From Epiperipatus broadwayi (taxonomy: Eukaryota; Onychophora; Udeonychophora; Euonychophora; Peripatidae): a stretch of 64,000 nt of DNA. Location of the stretch: the NCBI GenBank assembly GCA_028023455.1, contig JAQFVV010012404.1:14185000-14248999 (forward strand), read 5' to 3'. This document shows, piece by piece, positions 11,745-24,373 of this stretch; the first letter of the stretch is position 1, and each line of letters opens with the position of its first letter. The notes under the pieces were generated by a model. It made no database searches. It saw only the letters and a list, made by a program, of their open reading frames with translations, and had not been told where the DNA came from. Made by a program: the position numbers and the translations under genes.

Positions 11745-14220
11745 TAAATATAATAAGTAATCAAGTCAAATCATTTTATGTCTGCGTGTTCTGGTGGCAG
11801 ATCGAGTTCAAAAACTTCAATAAATTGATGTAGTAAATTGTTTTTTTTTATAACTTTATTTAATAAACAATCAATTCTAAGATATCAACAATCAATTTTT
11901 AAAATATTATCTTTTTAGTTAACTTTTTATTGTTCAGTCCAAAAAAAAAAACACTTCATATTGATACTCTTTAAAAATTTAGATCATTTTATTGACATAA
12001 TTTTAGATTCATAAAGTTCTAACAGATTTAAATATATCATCATGCTTTTAGCTTCACTTAAGAGTATTTTGTTTTAAATAAAGATTTATATAATTATTCA
12101 AATGATTTGTGGATTTTTTTCAGAATTCTGATTTTAACGGTTATGGAATACCAATTTTGGGGGAAAGTATTCATTTTATAATGAATGTACTTTTATTCTG
12201 TGCAGTACTCTGCTATTTTTGATATATTTTGAATAAAAAAAATAGAAAATAATTAACTTTTCATTTAGATTACATTTATATTATATGCAGACAATAAATA
12301 CTTTTTTTTATCAATCTAATAATTGATTCAAGCAAAAATCATGCAATATTTCAGAACTGAAATAAATTGAATGTATATCATATGGAGTTTTTATTTCTGG
12401 AATAAGTTCTTTTTCGTTAAATGCTGTAGTCAGCACTTTGATTTTTTTTATTTTTTTAAGTTAATTTTTTCATTATTAATGAAAATGATTTTATGATTTG
12501 CATCAATATACTTTTATATTGAAATACTGGCATTTAGAATAACTTCCAGCATATCTGATGATTACTATATTTTTACATTTAAAAAAAAATGTAATATACA
12601 TATTCAAAATGATTCTGAGCATAAACTGTTCTATTGTTGTTGTTGTTTTTTGCAATATATATATATATATATATATCGTTTCCAAACATTATATATATAT
12701 ATAATACATTCACTACAGTTGTCTTATTATATGAAAAAAATTGAAACATCATTCTACAATATAGATGCATTTCAGAAATAATATCAGCTGCTTTGGAGAA
12801 TCATTTATATAAATTATAACAGTTGCAGGTCTTATATTAATATTGTATGTTGACCAACTTTTTTTATTATCAAAATATGAATATAAAATTATGATGAAGA
12901 ATATTATTTTCTGAAATGCATATTATTAAAGAAGAATTTGTCGATTTATATATATATTATGATATCCACAATGGATGTATTATTCAAAACTGGTACTGAT
13001 ATTTTTTTAGATTTATCTACAAATAATTTTAAGATGTGTTAACCTATTTATTTATTAAATAACTTACACTAACGGAATTTTAAAATAAAAGTATTATATT
13101 TATTTTGAGTGAAGTATAAATCTTAACAGGTGTTTTAAGAATTATAAATTTTAATGAAGTAAAGAATGTCTATAAATACTTAAACATTAGGTTTTCTTAA
13201 GAAGTTGGGGAGAGAAAAGCAATGACAAATTACCAGCAGAGATTATCACTTGGTTATAGTAATAACAATTTGGTTTCAGAAGAAAACATACAATGCACAC
13301 ATTAATTATATTTATTGCAGAAAATTTTATGTATGTTTTTTTAATTAAATCAATAAATTTATTTTAGTTATTATTAATAAGAGATCTTTATCAAATGCTT
13401 TGATAATGATTGCTTTATCTAAAGCTCCCAAAATAAGACATGAAAATTGTCGTGTTTATTGCAATCAGTTAACTCCCCTTCCCCAAATAACTAAAGAAAC
13501 AAATTGAAAAATAAACATTTACCAGAAACTTTTAACTTTTTATTTTTTAAATAAAATTTTACTGTATAGCGAATTAATAATAATTAGTCAGCTAACATTT
13601 TTTCACAAATGCTTAAGCGTGTAACAAAACATCTATCTTGGCTTTAAATTTTTAAATTTTACATAGATCCTATTTTCATAAATAAAATAATTGGGCAATT
13701 ACCTGTCAATTTAACTTGATCTTTGTTTAATTCAAATAAATTATATGCTGCACTACAAAGTAAATTTACTTAATTAAATAATAGTTTCACTTTTATTAGC
13801 CATATGTAGATGACGCCTGTGAGTCAGCCGCCTTGATCTGTGAATCTGAGAATTTACTTCAAAATATTTTTTCCAATTTTTAGGAGAAAAATTAAAAATA
13901 ATTCAAATGAAAAATTGGCATCTTTTATTTAATTAGTCCCCCCAATATCACAAATATATCTATTGTAATAATTTGAATGAATTATTTTGCTTAATTTCTT
14001 GTTTAATTAAAAGTTTTAGCAGTTTTTGCGAATTGTGTCAAACATTAATAGCCCCTTTATAGTTCCCTTATTAAATTACTTCAAGTAAAAAGAATGATAG
14101 GATAACTAATAACTAGTCCAGGATAAAATAGAAAACTTAAAAACATTGATTATAAGTTTATCGTATTCTTTCAATGCTTAGAATAAAACATCATTCTGAA
14201 AAAGATAACTATGCATAGTT
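11745..14220. other. AT-rich spacer, no gene seen
   Basis: No motif-bearing ORF. Short (TA)n at 12653-12676 and 12690-12703 and several homopolymer runs are the only structure noticed. Confidence 0.5.
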
Positions 14221-14224
14221 CAAA

Positions 14225-17200
14225 CTGCAGAAAGGAATTTGCTATTAACTGAAAGGAAATCCTTTGATTCCTCTTGAAGGCCTTAAAGAAACTAAGCAAG
14301 GCAAATTCCTAATGTCCTCTCCATATGTTCTTGTCGTTGTAGCTCATTATTAGTATGTGATTATTCATATAGTATATTACCATGGACAGGCTGCCCACCA
14401 ACATGCATTGACCAATGTGGTAAGTTTATTGGATTTTTACCTCTGAGTTTAAGATCAAGGAACACCATGATCTTTTTTTTTTTCAATTTCCTGATAAGGC
14501 AGAATGAATGTATGTGTGAATGAAAAAAATTTTAATAGATATTTACAATCATGACAGACAAAAATAAATCATGACCCTTATTCCCAGAAGGCTGTAAAGT
14601 TACCAGTCAAGATAGCAGTTAGTGGCAGAAGGCAAAGGTTTCTAAGAATCCCCTGATTGCAGACCCAGACTGCCATTGCAAGAATTTGAAGAACTGTCTC
14701 ATATTAAATGGGATATTATTGGACTTTTGAAGTTAGAAGAAAGGTGAAGGGACAATTGATTTAACAAGTGGATATATATTCTACTATGAAGGCACAAATA
14801 TTGGAAGTACGAGTGGATTAGGATTCATTATAAATATACAAAAAAATAGAAGGATGGCATTGTGGAGTTGATGGTGTATCAAACAGATATTAAACTTAAT
14901 AGCAGATACCAATGCAGATAATTCAGATTTATGCTCCAACAAGTTCTCATAATGATGCAATAGTAGAGAATTTTTATATGGACATACAAAAATCTTTTGA
15001 TCAAACTGAACAACATTTTAAAATTGTATGGGAGACTTTAATGCTAGAATTGTTAAACAATTGAAAGATGAAAGTGCTATAGTTATATTTAGTTATGGTA
15101 ATAGAAATGAGAGAGGACATAGACTTGTGAAGTTTGCAGAAAAAGAAAAACTTTATATTATGAATTATTATTTTTAGAAAAATGTCAAGAGGAAATGGAT
15201 ATGGAAATATCCAAATGAAGATACAGCAGAATTAGATTATGTTTTGACTAACAGAAAATATATATTTTAAGATTGTAGTGTTTTTAATAAATTCCACACA
15301 GGAAGTAATCATCGATTAGTTAGATGTAAGATACGTGTTAATGCAAAACTAGAGAGAGAAAAATTATTAAGAAAAACAATATTCACAGTTGATATTCCAA
15401 ATCTTCAGAAACATTCTAATGAATTTAAATTAGAACTTGCAAATTGTTTTTAAATATTAGCAGATTTTGAACATGATTCAGATTTGAATAAAATTAATAG
15501 GAAAATAACTGATATTCTTATAAAAACTGCAATAAAGATAGCTGATAAAAAAAGCAGCAATTGACCAATAAATTTTATACTGAGACTAAAGAATTTATGA
15601 AGAAAAGAAGGAATATGAAAATATATAAAAATGATGCATCAAGAAGGATTGAATATCTCTAATTTTGTAAAATGGTGTGAAAAAGAGTTGATAATAATAT
15701 AAAAAAAGTATTATTGTGAACTAGCAAGGAAAGCTATAGAAAAAAATAAAATTCTCAAAAGTGTAAAACAACATTTTGGTATTGGTAAAAAAAATGTATA
15801 TCTGCAGTAAGAAAAAAAGATGAAACTATTACTAAAAATAGAGATGATATTATGAAATAGTAAAATAGTTCTATCAAGAATTATATAGTAATAAAGACTA
15901 AGTTCCTCCAACAACTATTATATATTCTAAATTGCCCAGGATTTTAAATGAAGAAATGAGACATGCAATTAAATTTATGAAGGAAAAAGCTCCATGTAAT
16001 ATGGAATTATAATCTATATCTTAAAAGAAGCAGGTGAAGAAATAAAAAAAAATTTGACATATACCAAATGCCTAAATGATAACGATGTACCAGATGATTG
16101 AAAGAATGCAGAATTAATATTAATATTTAAAAAAGGGATAAATAAGATATTAGAAATTACAAACCTATCAATCTTTTATCAGTTATATTGAAAATTTTAA
16201 CCAAGATAATTAATAACTCATCTACAGAGACCTTTGGATTTCAACCAACCAAAAGAACAACCTGGATTTAAAAGTAGTTTTAGTTTGATGGATCATATCC
16301 AAGTATTGGTGGCAGTTATAGAAAGGACTAATAAATGTGATTTGTCATTATGCTTTGGATGTGTAGATTATGAAAGTCATTTGATTTTATAAGCATTTTT
16401 TCAGTGATTAAAACATTGGATCATCAAGGTATAGACCCATGATACTGTTATCTTCTGAAGAATATTTATGAAAATGTAACAGCAGAAATTAGTTTACATA
16501 AGTATACTATGATAGTTAACATTGAGAGGGTGTAAGAAAGAGTGACTTCATATTTCCAAATCTTTTACAGCAGTGCTGTGAAAAGTATTTTAAGGATTAA
16601 AATGGGAAGCTAAAGAAATAAAAATAAATGGAGATTATTTAAGTCATTTAGATTTTGAAGATTATGTAGTTGTTTTTTCAAATAATGCTTCAGAGCTGCA
16701 GGAAATGTTGCAGGAGTTATCAGATGAGAGTAGGAAAGTAGGACTAAAGATAAATGTTAAAAAGACTAAAGTAATGTTTAATCGATTTTCTCAAAATATG
16801 GAAATAAACATTTATTATGATGAGTTAGAAGAAGTTAACAGTTACAAAAACTTTGGTCAGATTATTAATACAGATGGAAACATAAATGATGAAATTAATC
16901 ATAGAATTAAACTTGGTTGGAGTGCTTTTGGTAGAAATAACTTGATACTAAAAGAGACATTTATTTTATATAATGTGACGTTTTTGAATTGTAATAAACT
17001 AATAATCAACTTTTTAAGCTAATGCACATGCGCTTTGTGGATCTTAACAATAAATGAATACTCTCATTTTCCAATACAAGATAAAGTCTTTGTGAAAAAA
17101 TAGAATGATGCCTATGTGTTTGAAAAGGAAGGTTTTTAATAAATGTGTTTTACCAGTTCTTACTTATGGATCCAAGACTTGGACACTTAATAGAAGAGCA

Positions 17201-17572
17201 ATACAGAGACTTCAGACCACTAAAAGAAGTATGGAGAGATGCATGTTGGGAGTAACAAAAAGTAATCAAAGATGCAATTTATGGGTAAGAGAACAAACAG
17301 GTGTTATTGACCTCATTGAAAAAATTAAAAGACTGAAGTGGAGTTGGGCTGGACATATTGCTAGAAAAGATGATAATAGATGAACAATTGAAATCTTAAA
17401 CCGGATTCCAAGAGATTGTAAAAGACCTAGAAAGAGACCACATGTGAGATGGATGGATGAAATAAGAAAGTGTGCAGGAGTGATGTGGAGCAGAGAAGCT
17501 AAAGATCAGAGAAGATGGATTAAAGTTGGAGAGACCTTCATCCTGCAGTGGATTGATAATGGTTGATGATGA
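14225..17572 (+). mobile_element. RTE-clade LINE, copy 2: full length, strongly decayed
   Basis: Same family as copy 1, starting with ctgcagaaagg and ending in GGTTGATGATGATAATGA. The leader (14225-14550) and all coding blocks can be followed: endonuclease pieces near 14690-15340, RT fingers near 15940-16260, and the FADD region near 16650 where the motif has decayed. The best open stretch is 16705-17022, and the C-terminal LTYGSKTWTL block is at 17105-17383. Many frameshifts and stops show that it is older than copies 1 and 3. An insert of about 145 bp interrupts the region after NNLILK (16957-17104). No target duplication is obvious. Confidence 0.85.
16957..17104. other. About 145-bp insert in RTE copy 2
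   Basis: Copies 1 and 3 run directly from the NNLILKG codons into MP(M/L)CLKR, whereas here about 145 bp of unrelated AT-rich sequence intervenes, ending in a GAAAAAATAG stretch. No terminal inverted repeat or clear target duplication was found. The A-rich end suggests a small retroposed piece, but this is weak. Confidence 0.5.
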
Positions 17573-18488
17573 TAATGATTACAATGAATTAAAAGTATCC
17601 AGTTATATTAATCTTTTAATTAAATTTTAACAGCTAAACTTGAAACCTTTACAACTTTTTTAAATTTCAAATAGATTGCATGATACCCATCTAAAAGTTC
17701 ATTTCTTCAGATAAAATGATTTTTTAATGCTTTTTAAATGTTTCTATAATTTTTATCTTTAAAAAACCCTAACAAATTAAATGAATTAAAATTTTTTGAA
17801 AATAATCCATTTTATTCAAAAAAGACAATGAATATAAAATGATAGTCAATCTGCTGATATAACTTTCATTTGTTTTTTTTTTCACAATAAAAGACTTGTA
17901 ATGTAATAATAAATTATTAATCTTTATATTAAAAGTACAAAAATATATTTAGGTATTGAATAAGTTTTCAATCAAGCTTAGAATTTTTTTTCAGCTAATT
18001 GCTGAATGGATAAATTTATATAAGCCAATAATTGTTAGTAAATGAATAACAATCTATATCAGTTTAGAAGTAAACTAGTTACTCAGATAAGCTGTTTGTA
18101 AAACAAATGTTTGTTCTATGATGTTATTTATAAAGTATATAATATTGGTACAATGAGGTATAAGAATCATAAACCATAATGATAATTGAGTCTGTGGCTT
18201 CAATACTACAATTAAAGAATTAATAAAGTCCTAATAAATATATCTTCTCATTGGAATCTCTACAGGTTCTTTTATGATAAGTTATTTAAAAAATCAAGAT
18301 GCTAAATAGTAAATAATATTAATATATCATATGTTTAATTTCTAAAACTGAAATCAATTGAAAAGATTTAAAAAGTAAATAAATAAAATCATTGAAATAT
18401 ACTGTCTATGATTAGATCATATTAATTGACTTAGAAGTTTTTAAATATCTGATAAGATATTTTTAAAACATACAAAGAGATGGTAGAT
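17573..18488. other. AT-rich spacer
   Basis: Nothing recognised beyond A/T runs. Confidence 0.5.
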
Positions 18489-19795
18489 ATATTATCATCA
18501 TCACCATTTTTAAATGCTCTTGATACATTGCAGAATGAAGATCTCTCCAAATTTAATCCAGTTTCTCCTAACTCTAGCCTCTTTTCTCCAACACCCTGAC
18601 TTTTTTTATTTCATCCATTCATCTTATATCTTTTTTCTTTCTAGGTCTTCTATAATCTCTTGGTATCCAGTTTAGGACTTCAACTGTTCATCTATTATCA
18701 TTTATTTTAGTAATATGTCTAGCTCAGTTTCAATTTAGCCTCCCAATTCTTTCAATGATAACAGTGATATTCATTTATTTTCTCACCCATTTATTTCATT
18801 TTCAGTCTCTTCTCATCACTTGTAATATACATTTTTCATATTTTGTTGAATCATTTGAAGCCTCTGAATTGCCCTTCTGTTAAATGTCCAAATCTTTTTC
18901 AAATATATAGGCATACTTCCAGTTATCTTATTCTTCTCCTTCACTTTCTTTGCATATCTTCATATAATCATATATATTACTTATAATACTTCATTCATAT
19001 ACACTTTAATGCAAGTAATTTTCTTAACCTTCTTTATTTTCTTACAGTTTTGACTGTCCAGCAGTCTTTGTCCGAGCTATATCTTCCTTACAGTTTTAAC
19101 TTTAATTTGCATTAAAGTGTATATGAATGAAGTATTATAAGTAATACATACTTCCAGTTAATACTAAGTCATTTCTATCAAAATCATTCCATCCAAGTTT
19201 AATTCTATGAGTAATTTTATCTATTATGTTTCCATCTATATTAATAATTCAATTAAGATGTTTGTTGTTAACTTCTTCTAATATCATTATTATCAAACTT
19301 TATTTTCTTCTTCTGAGAAAACCCATTGAACATTGCTTTAGTCTTTTTAGCATTTATCTTTAGTCCTACTTTTTTACTTTCATCTGATAATTGTTGCAAT
19401 ATTTCCTGAAATTCTGAAACATCATTTACAAAAACAGTCATATCATCTGTGTCTTAAATATTTTCCATTTACTTTTATTTCCTTAGCTTCCCATTTTCAT
19501 CCACAAAATATTTCTTGTACAACAGCTGTAAAACATTTTGGAGATATGGAATCACTTTGTTGCATACCCCTCTCAATGTTAATTGTTGTGATAAATATTC
19601 TCCAGAATATGATCTACTGCTTTAATCACTGTAAAGATGGTTAATCAAATGCCTTTTCATAATCTACAAATACAAAACATAATGGTAATTTATTATTCCT
19701 TTTTATAACTTCTTTCAATATGTGATTAAAATTTAAAGTTCATTGTAGACAGTTGTAATTATCCTAATAAAACTTTTGTATAGAATTGATTTTAA
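18489..19795 (-). mobile_element. RTE-clade LINE, fragment 4 (3' part, antisense)
   Basis: A diverged antisense copy covering the 3' end (atcatcatcaccat... and the GGAGAGAT equivalent near 18540) up to the middle of the reverse transcriptase near 19795. Recognisable blocks by comparison with the copy at 60.2-62.0 kb are the C-terminal domain (18660-18900), the YLGQIIN region (about 19210-19270), the region before FADD (19340-19450) and the GVRQGDS equivalent (about 19550). It is heavily mutated and carries the separate insert at 18926-19146. Confidence 0.8.
18926..19146. mobile_element. 221-bp insert with 14-bp target duplication and internal inverted repeat
   Basis: The string catacttccagtta occurs at 18912-18925 and again at 19147-19160 in the LINE context where related copies have it once, so it is a 14-bp target duplication. 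The insert contains a perfect 38-bp inverted repeat (about 18978-19015 and 19109-19146) separated by about 93 bp. A 14-bp duplication points to endonuclease-type retroposition rather than a classical cut-and-paste element. It is not recognised as a known family. Confidence 0.7.
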
Positions 19796-20126
19796 AATTT
19801 GAAATGTTTTATTTATTTTACTTTATTTAATCATTAACTGATGACAAAAAGGCTATTAATAAATACAAATCAAAACTAGTTGTTATATAGATATAGTTTT
19901 AAAGTATAATTAAAACTTCCACACCATCACACATTCTCAATACATATAACCAATGTTGGTTCGTTGGTTTAGCATACAGTGTGCATTTTGAGAGTCATAT
20001 GTTTTGAAAATAGCTGGTAAAGTGGAAGTTTTAAGCATATTTTTATAAAAATGTTATATTTGAAAAAATAGAGATAAAGTCCAGTTATTTCATGTATTTA
20101 TATATCATTAAAATAACAGATTCAAT

Positions 20127-20235
20127 AATCTTTAACAGGGGTTTAAAGTTTATATCTGGGCTAGAAATAATCTTTAATTTAATAAATGGTTAATAATAAT
20201 CATTAATATATCTGAAGTCGAGACTGGGTGCAAAA
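20127..20235 (+). repeat. Dispersed repeat R1, copy b
   Basis: The clearest of three copies of an approximately 100-bp sequence (others at 397 and 32551). It is followed after 30 bp by (CA)n. Function unknown. Confidence 0.5.
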
Positions 20236-20263
20236 AGTTTGATATTTGTAAATCACAATGTAA

Positions 20264-20287
20264 TGCACACACACACACACACACACA
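20264..20287. repeat. (CA)n microsatellite
   Basis: About 12 CA units, directly downstream of R1 copy b. Confidence 0.85.
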
Positions 20288-20417
20288 TGCCTGAAAATAA
20301 TTATAGATCATAAAAAAAAACAATCTTCAGCAAAAAAAAACATGGCAAATTCTCGCAAATATTAATATCCAAATCGTTAATTATTAAAATTAAATATCTT
20401 TTTTGTAAGTTTTAAAC

Positions 20418-20494
20418 GTTTTTTTTCATGTGTCAAAGCATCAGCAGGGAAGCAAACCCGGGACAACTGCTTGTAAGGTAGTTGTGCTGACCAA
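20418..20494 (-). mobile_element. tRNA-derived SINE, head-truncated
   Basis: Shares the CATGTGTCAAAGCATC, CAAACCCGGGACAACTGC and GTGCTGACC blocks with the intact SINE at 24280-24373. It stops before the box A end present there, so it is truncated at its 5' side. T's at 20419-20427 represent the A tail. No clear target duplication was found. Confidence 0.75.
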
Positions 20495-20499
20495 TGTTA

Positions 20500-21020
20500 A
20501 ATTTACTAACAAATTCAAACATCAATAATTTGCAAAAATGAAATTTAATTGACAGTATTTCAAATATTAAACAATAATAACATAATTTTAGCATTACTAT
20601 ATTTTCCAAGGCAAGACAACTAAGTCTCTTTAATAAAGCTACAGAAAGATTAAATTCCTCATTAAGTGAAAATACAAACATTTATGCTATAATTAATTGA
20701 AAATAATTATTTATGTATATGTAAGTAAAATTAAATTATGAACTGAGTGTGATTAGAGGAATATTTCAATTGTAATTTTAAGGCTAATGCATTGATGTAA
20801 TTTTAAGGCTAATACATTGATATTCATCAGACCAACTCATATTGGCCTAGGATCCTTATTCATCAGAAAATGATAGTTATATATCCATTTATTGACCAAT
20901 AATTAATATTTTAATTTTGACTGGCTTAGATATATAGAAAGAAAAGTAAAGAAAAGGGTGGCTGCCCTTTTCTCATAAATTCTTTGTCATGTGTTTATGG
21001 TTTGATCATCATTCGCACAA
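20500..21020. other. Spacer with small duplications
   Basis: Contains a 25-bp tandem duplication (gtaattttaaggctaat unit, about 20773-20822) and a short perfect hairpin, gaaaaggg/cccttttc, at 20951-20972. No gene seen. Confidence 0.5.
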
Positions 21021-21029
21021 TCATCATAA

Positions 21030-21090
21030 CATCTGATTGGCTGTTATATAAGCATTATAATGAGCACAGTGAGATTTCCAGTCTCTCAAT
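21030..21090 (+). promoter_or_regulatory. Promoter-like CCAAT/TATA arrangement
   Basis: GATTGGCTG (an inverted CCAAT box) is followed 2 bp later by TATATAAG (about 21045-21052) and, about 25-30 bp further on, by GAGCACAGTGAG, which could be an initiator. The spacing suits an RNA polymerase II core promoter, but no ORF or spliced exon downstream was recognised, and TATA-like strings are expected by chance in such AT-rich DNA. Confidence 0.2.
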
Positions 21091-21180
21091 TTAATTTGAC
21101 CAATAATTGTATGAGTAGCTGAATTGCTTATATAAGCTAATTAATTATAAATGATTCTAGATAGTCATCATAAAAAATGA

Positions 21181-21246
21181 CCACAACCAAATAGGATTTG
21201 AATTTCAGATTTCAGACAAATGCACCAACCATCATGTCATGAGATT
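21181..21246 (-). mobile_element. tRNA-like sequence, possible old SINE head
   Basis: The minus strand reads CATGATGGTTGGTGC (box A-like) and later AAATTCAAATCC (box B-like) with about the right spacing. It does not fold into a clean cloverleaf, so it is not a functional tRNA gene. Confidence 0.4.
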
Positions 21247-21249
21247 CTT

Positions 21250-22955
21250 TTTTCAAAATTCATATTTTTAAGAATGTTTGTAGTAAGTGTATGCTTAACA
21301 ATTTTATAAAATAAAAAAATTATATAATGAAACACTTGACCAACACCATGATTACAATTACATAATTTTTGTTTGATTTTGACTAAATAAAAATTTTGTT
21401 TCCAAAATATATTTATTTTAGGAATGCAATAATGAATTATGTAATGATAGAAATATATTATATCACTAAATATTTATTTTAAAACATTAACAAACTACAT
21501 TGCCTGAGCCATCTCACAATCATGATAAAGTCTGCTAAGTTTCTTTTTATTTCTATGTTTTAATTTTTGCATTCATCATATACCATATTTTTATCACATC
21601 AGTTTGGAATGTCCATGTCCTAAGTTTAAATCTTAACAAACTTACAAACTTTTTTAAATAGCTGAGAAAATTGAATAAAGTTTTTTATATTTTATTAATT
21701 TGATAAATGTTTTCTCCTTATCTATTCTCCTATGAAGATATGCTGTAAGATGTTTATTTATTAAAGTTCATTCTTTTATAACTTATCACTATCTGAAATT
21801 TAAGTTCCAAAATATTTCACTTAATTGTATTTTATATCAATAGGTATTATTTCTAACTATCCAATTTTTACTCATTTAAAACAGAAGTTTATTTAATCTA
21901 AATGCACTTTAGGTTTATTTAGAATCTTATTAAAGATACATTAAATAATTACAAAAAGTATTTAGTAGTTATGAAATCTACATACTTGAAATATATTAGA
22001 ACTCATATGGTTAAGATATTTTATTAAGTAAATTTTAATTTAAATTATCCTTAGTACTTTATTCAATGGCCTTCATCATGTAGTTCTAGAATGGATTTTG
22101 TATAAGTAAAAATTATTTAATAAAAAAAAATGCTTCTAATGAAACTCATTGAAGTTTTTGTCAAAATTTGTGAATGATTTATAAGGGATTTTTCCAGATG
22201 TGTACATTATGTTAGCATAAGTAGTTGTTGATCATGAAGCTAATTTCTTTAAAATGATAAAGTAATATACCAACAAGTCTCAAAGTAATTAGGGCAAAAT
22301 TCTTAGGTTTCTTGGTGTTTAATTTTTCACTGATGGAAGTTGTGAAAAATTGCCATTTATATTCATGGAATATAATATTTATATTTTCTTTTATTAATGT
22401 ATGAGGTAAAAATAAATATAATAAATAAAATTTTAATAAATTGTTTTTGAAGACTTCTGGTCACCTTATACTATTAAAATGGATAAACAAGAATTAATAA
22501 AATAGTGATAAACTTATAACGTAATGCAAGATAATGGTTAAGGTAAAACATAGATTTAGTGACATAAGAGTCTGACATCATTTTCTCAATCGTGAAATGG
22601 CACTATATTAAAAGTGTATTTTTTGTTTTATAAATAATGCATCTATCACATGAATTCAGATTAATTTGGCACTTTTACCACCTATCTAAGAATAGTTAAA
22701 TATACCCAGTTGATGTAATATGGTTAACTAGATTGTCTATAAACTGATCATCTGAGAGAAAAATTATAAACATGCTTGTAGTCTAAAAAAATTCAAGATT
22801 CTTTTGAAAGAGTTCAAATCTTAAATTAGGAAAGATAGATGAATGGACTAAGCAGCACATCAGCAACAAAATCCAATATGTTAATCATATTTATAAACAT
22901 AATGTTAAAAACTTGCATATATGATCGCATAAAGATTATCTGTAAATGTATTAAT
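21250..22955. other. AT-rich spacer, no gene seen
   Basis: No motif-bearing ORF or repeat recognised. Confidence 0.5.
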
Positions 22956-22961
22956 AAATGT

Positions 22962-23133
22962 TTTGAACTCAAATTTTTACATGACCCTCAACCATCCATG
23001 CTATCTCATACCGCTAATATAATTGATCAAACACATGTAGAAAAGATAAATAATCATCAATGTACAATATTTCGTGCTAACCAGCACTCATAGCATGGAT
23101 GGTTGAGGGTCGTGTGAAAATTTGAGTTCAAAC
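22962..23133. repeat. Inverted repeat, 45-bp arms, 82-bp loop
   Basis: Arms 22962-23006 and 23089-23133 are reverse complements with only a few mismatches. The arms include GACCCTCAACCATCCATG and its complement and are less AT-rich than the surroundings. It may be a small foldback element or a hairpin made by inverted duplication. No target duplication was identified. Confidence 0.8.
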
Positions 23134-23139
23134 CCCCTA

Positions 23140-24264
23140 TATAGTACATATTTAAGTGCAGGTATAAAAAAAAGCCTGTACTATAGAAAAAAATTCATAT
23201 TTCATAATAAATGTTTTGTAAGTTCTTAGAAAATAAAATTAAACAAAATCCTACATTTAAATAGAGAAATTTGAAATAGAATCAGCTCCTGTCGATTAAA
23301 TATTAAAATTAAAGTTAAGTGATAAAATATTTAATACTTTATTCTATTTTTGGCTTGCAAAAAAATTATCAATTTTATGTCATTAATGAATTTAATCAAA
23401 TTTATCTTTAATTAAATAATGATATTTTCACGCTACAGTTGACATTATTTTGAAAATTTGACAGAAAAAAAAATTGAAATACACTGTCAATCTCTGAATG
23501 TAATCATCTTTAGAAAAGAAAAAATCTGACTTTTAGTATGAAATCTAGTAAATTTGACATTTTACATTAGACGTCAAACAAATTGATAGTTTTTTTATTC
23601 TCTTCCAACTCTTTTGAGTTAGGAAATTACTAAATTACATTAGTCTGTTTTAAAATTTATTGTCATTGTTGCAATTTTAAATTTAAATTTTCGAAGTATT
23701 TAATAATTGTTTTTATAAACCAAATACTTAGTTCCTTTCTTTTTTTTTTTATCTGATCTACATTATAAAAGTTAAACTTCTCGTTCACTGAAAAGTTTAC
23801 TTGTCTAGGCGATATTGCATTATATTTCACAAATACTTATACGTTTAAGAGATTAAAACTAATAGGATAAAAACTAATATACTATTTGTATTTAAAAATT
23901 ATATCTAATCAGAATATAAAGTACAATTAAATGCGTTAAACTAATTCTTGATCCAAAGTAATCTGAAAAGCAATTTGAAATGTTAAATTTGATAGAACTT
24001 TTATTTTATTGGTGTAAGAGGCATTTTTACTTTATGACATAGCTTAACGTTTGGGATGTTAGAATAAATTATATTAAAAAGATGTACAACAATGGCAAAC
24101 TACCTAACAGTTATAATAATTCAAGTAAGTAAACAATTATAAATTGAATACAAGTTTACATTTCGATAATAGTATACCTGAAAAAAAAATTGATGAAGCA
24201 GATCAGATCAACTATGATAAAGTCTAATTATCTGACCATTCTAATCTAACCCAATATATCACCT
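23140..24264. other. AT-rich spacer, no gene seen
   Basis: Nothing recognised beyond homopolymer runs. Confidence 0.5.
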
Positions 24265-24279
24265 AGCTAACACTATCTT

Positions 24280-24373
24280 TTTTTTTCATGTGTCAAAGCA
24301 TCGACCAGGAGGCGAACCCAGGACAACTGCTTGTAAGGCAGCTGTGCTGACCACTCGACCACCAAAGCTTGAC
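24280..24373 (-). mobile_element. tRNA-derived SINE, intact copy with perfect target duplication
   Basis: The best SINE in the window. Minus strand: GGTGGTCGAGTGGTCAGCA (box A region), a 5-bp anticodon-type stem GCTGC/GCAGT around a 7-nt loop CTTACAA, GGGTTCGCCTCC (box B), then GATGCTTTGACACATGAA and an A tail. If read as a tRNA, the loop would carry a UAC anticodon (valine type); this is inference. The direct repeat agctaacactatctt at 24265-24279 and 24374-24388 is a perfect 15-bp target duplication, so insertion was recent. The body is under 100 bp, short for a SINE, with little besides the tRNA-like head. Confidence 0.85.

Noticed and set aside
20433-20681. 82-codon minus-strand ORF
   Set aside because: Starts in unique AT-rich DNA and ends inside a SINE; no motif.
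20826-20880. Two CTGATGAATA strings on the minus strand as hammerhead cores
   Set aside because: No stem II or GAAA follows either one.
22839-23093. 84-codon plus-strand ORF
   Set aside because: Overlaps one arm and the loop of the inverted repeat at 22962-23133; no motif or splice context.
24280-24373. A functional tRNA-Val gene
   Set aside because: Acceptor stem ends do not pair convincingly, and the copy has an A tail and a target duplication, so it is a SINE.
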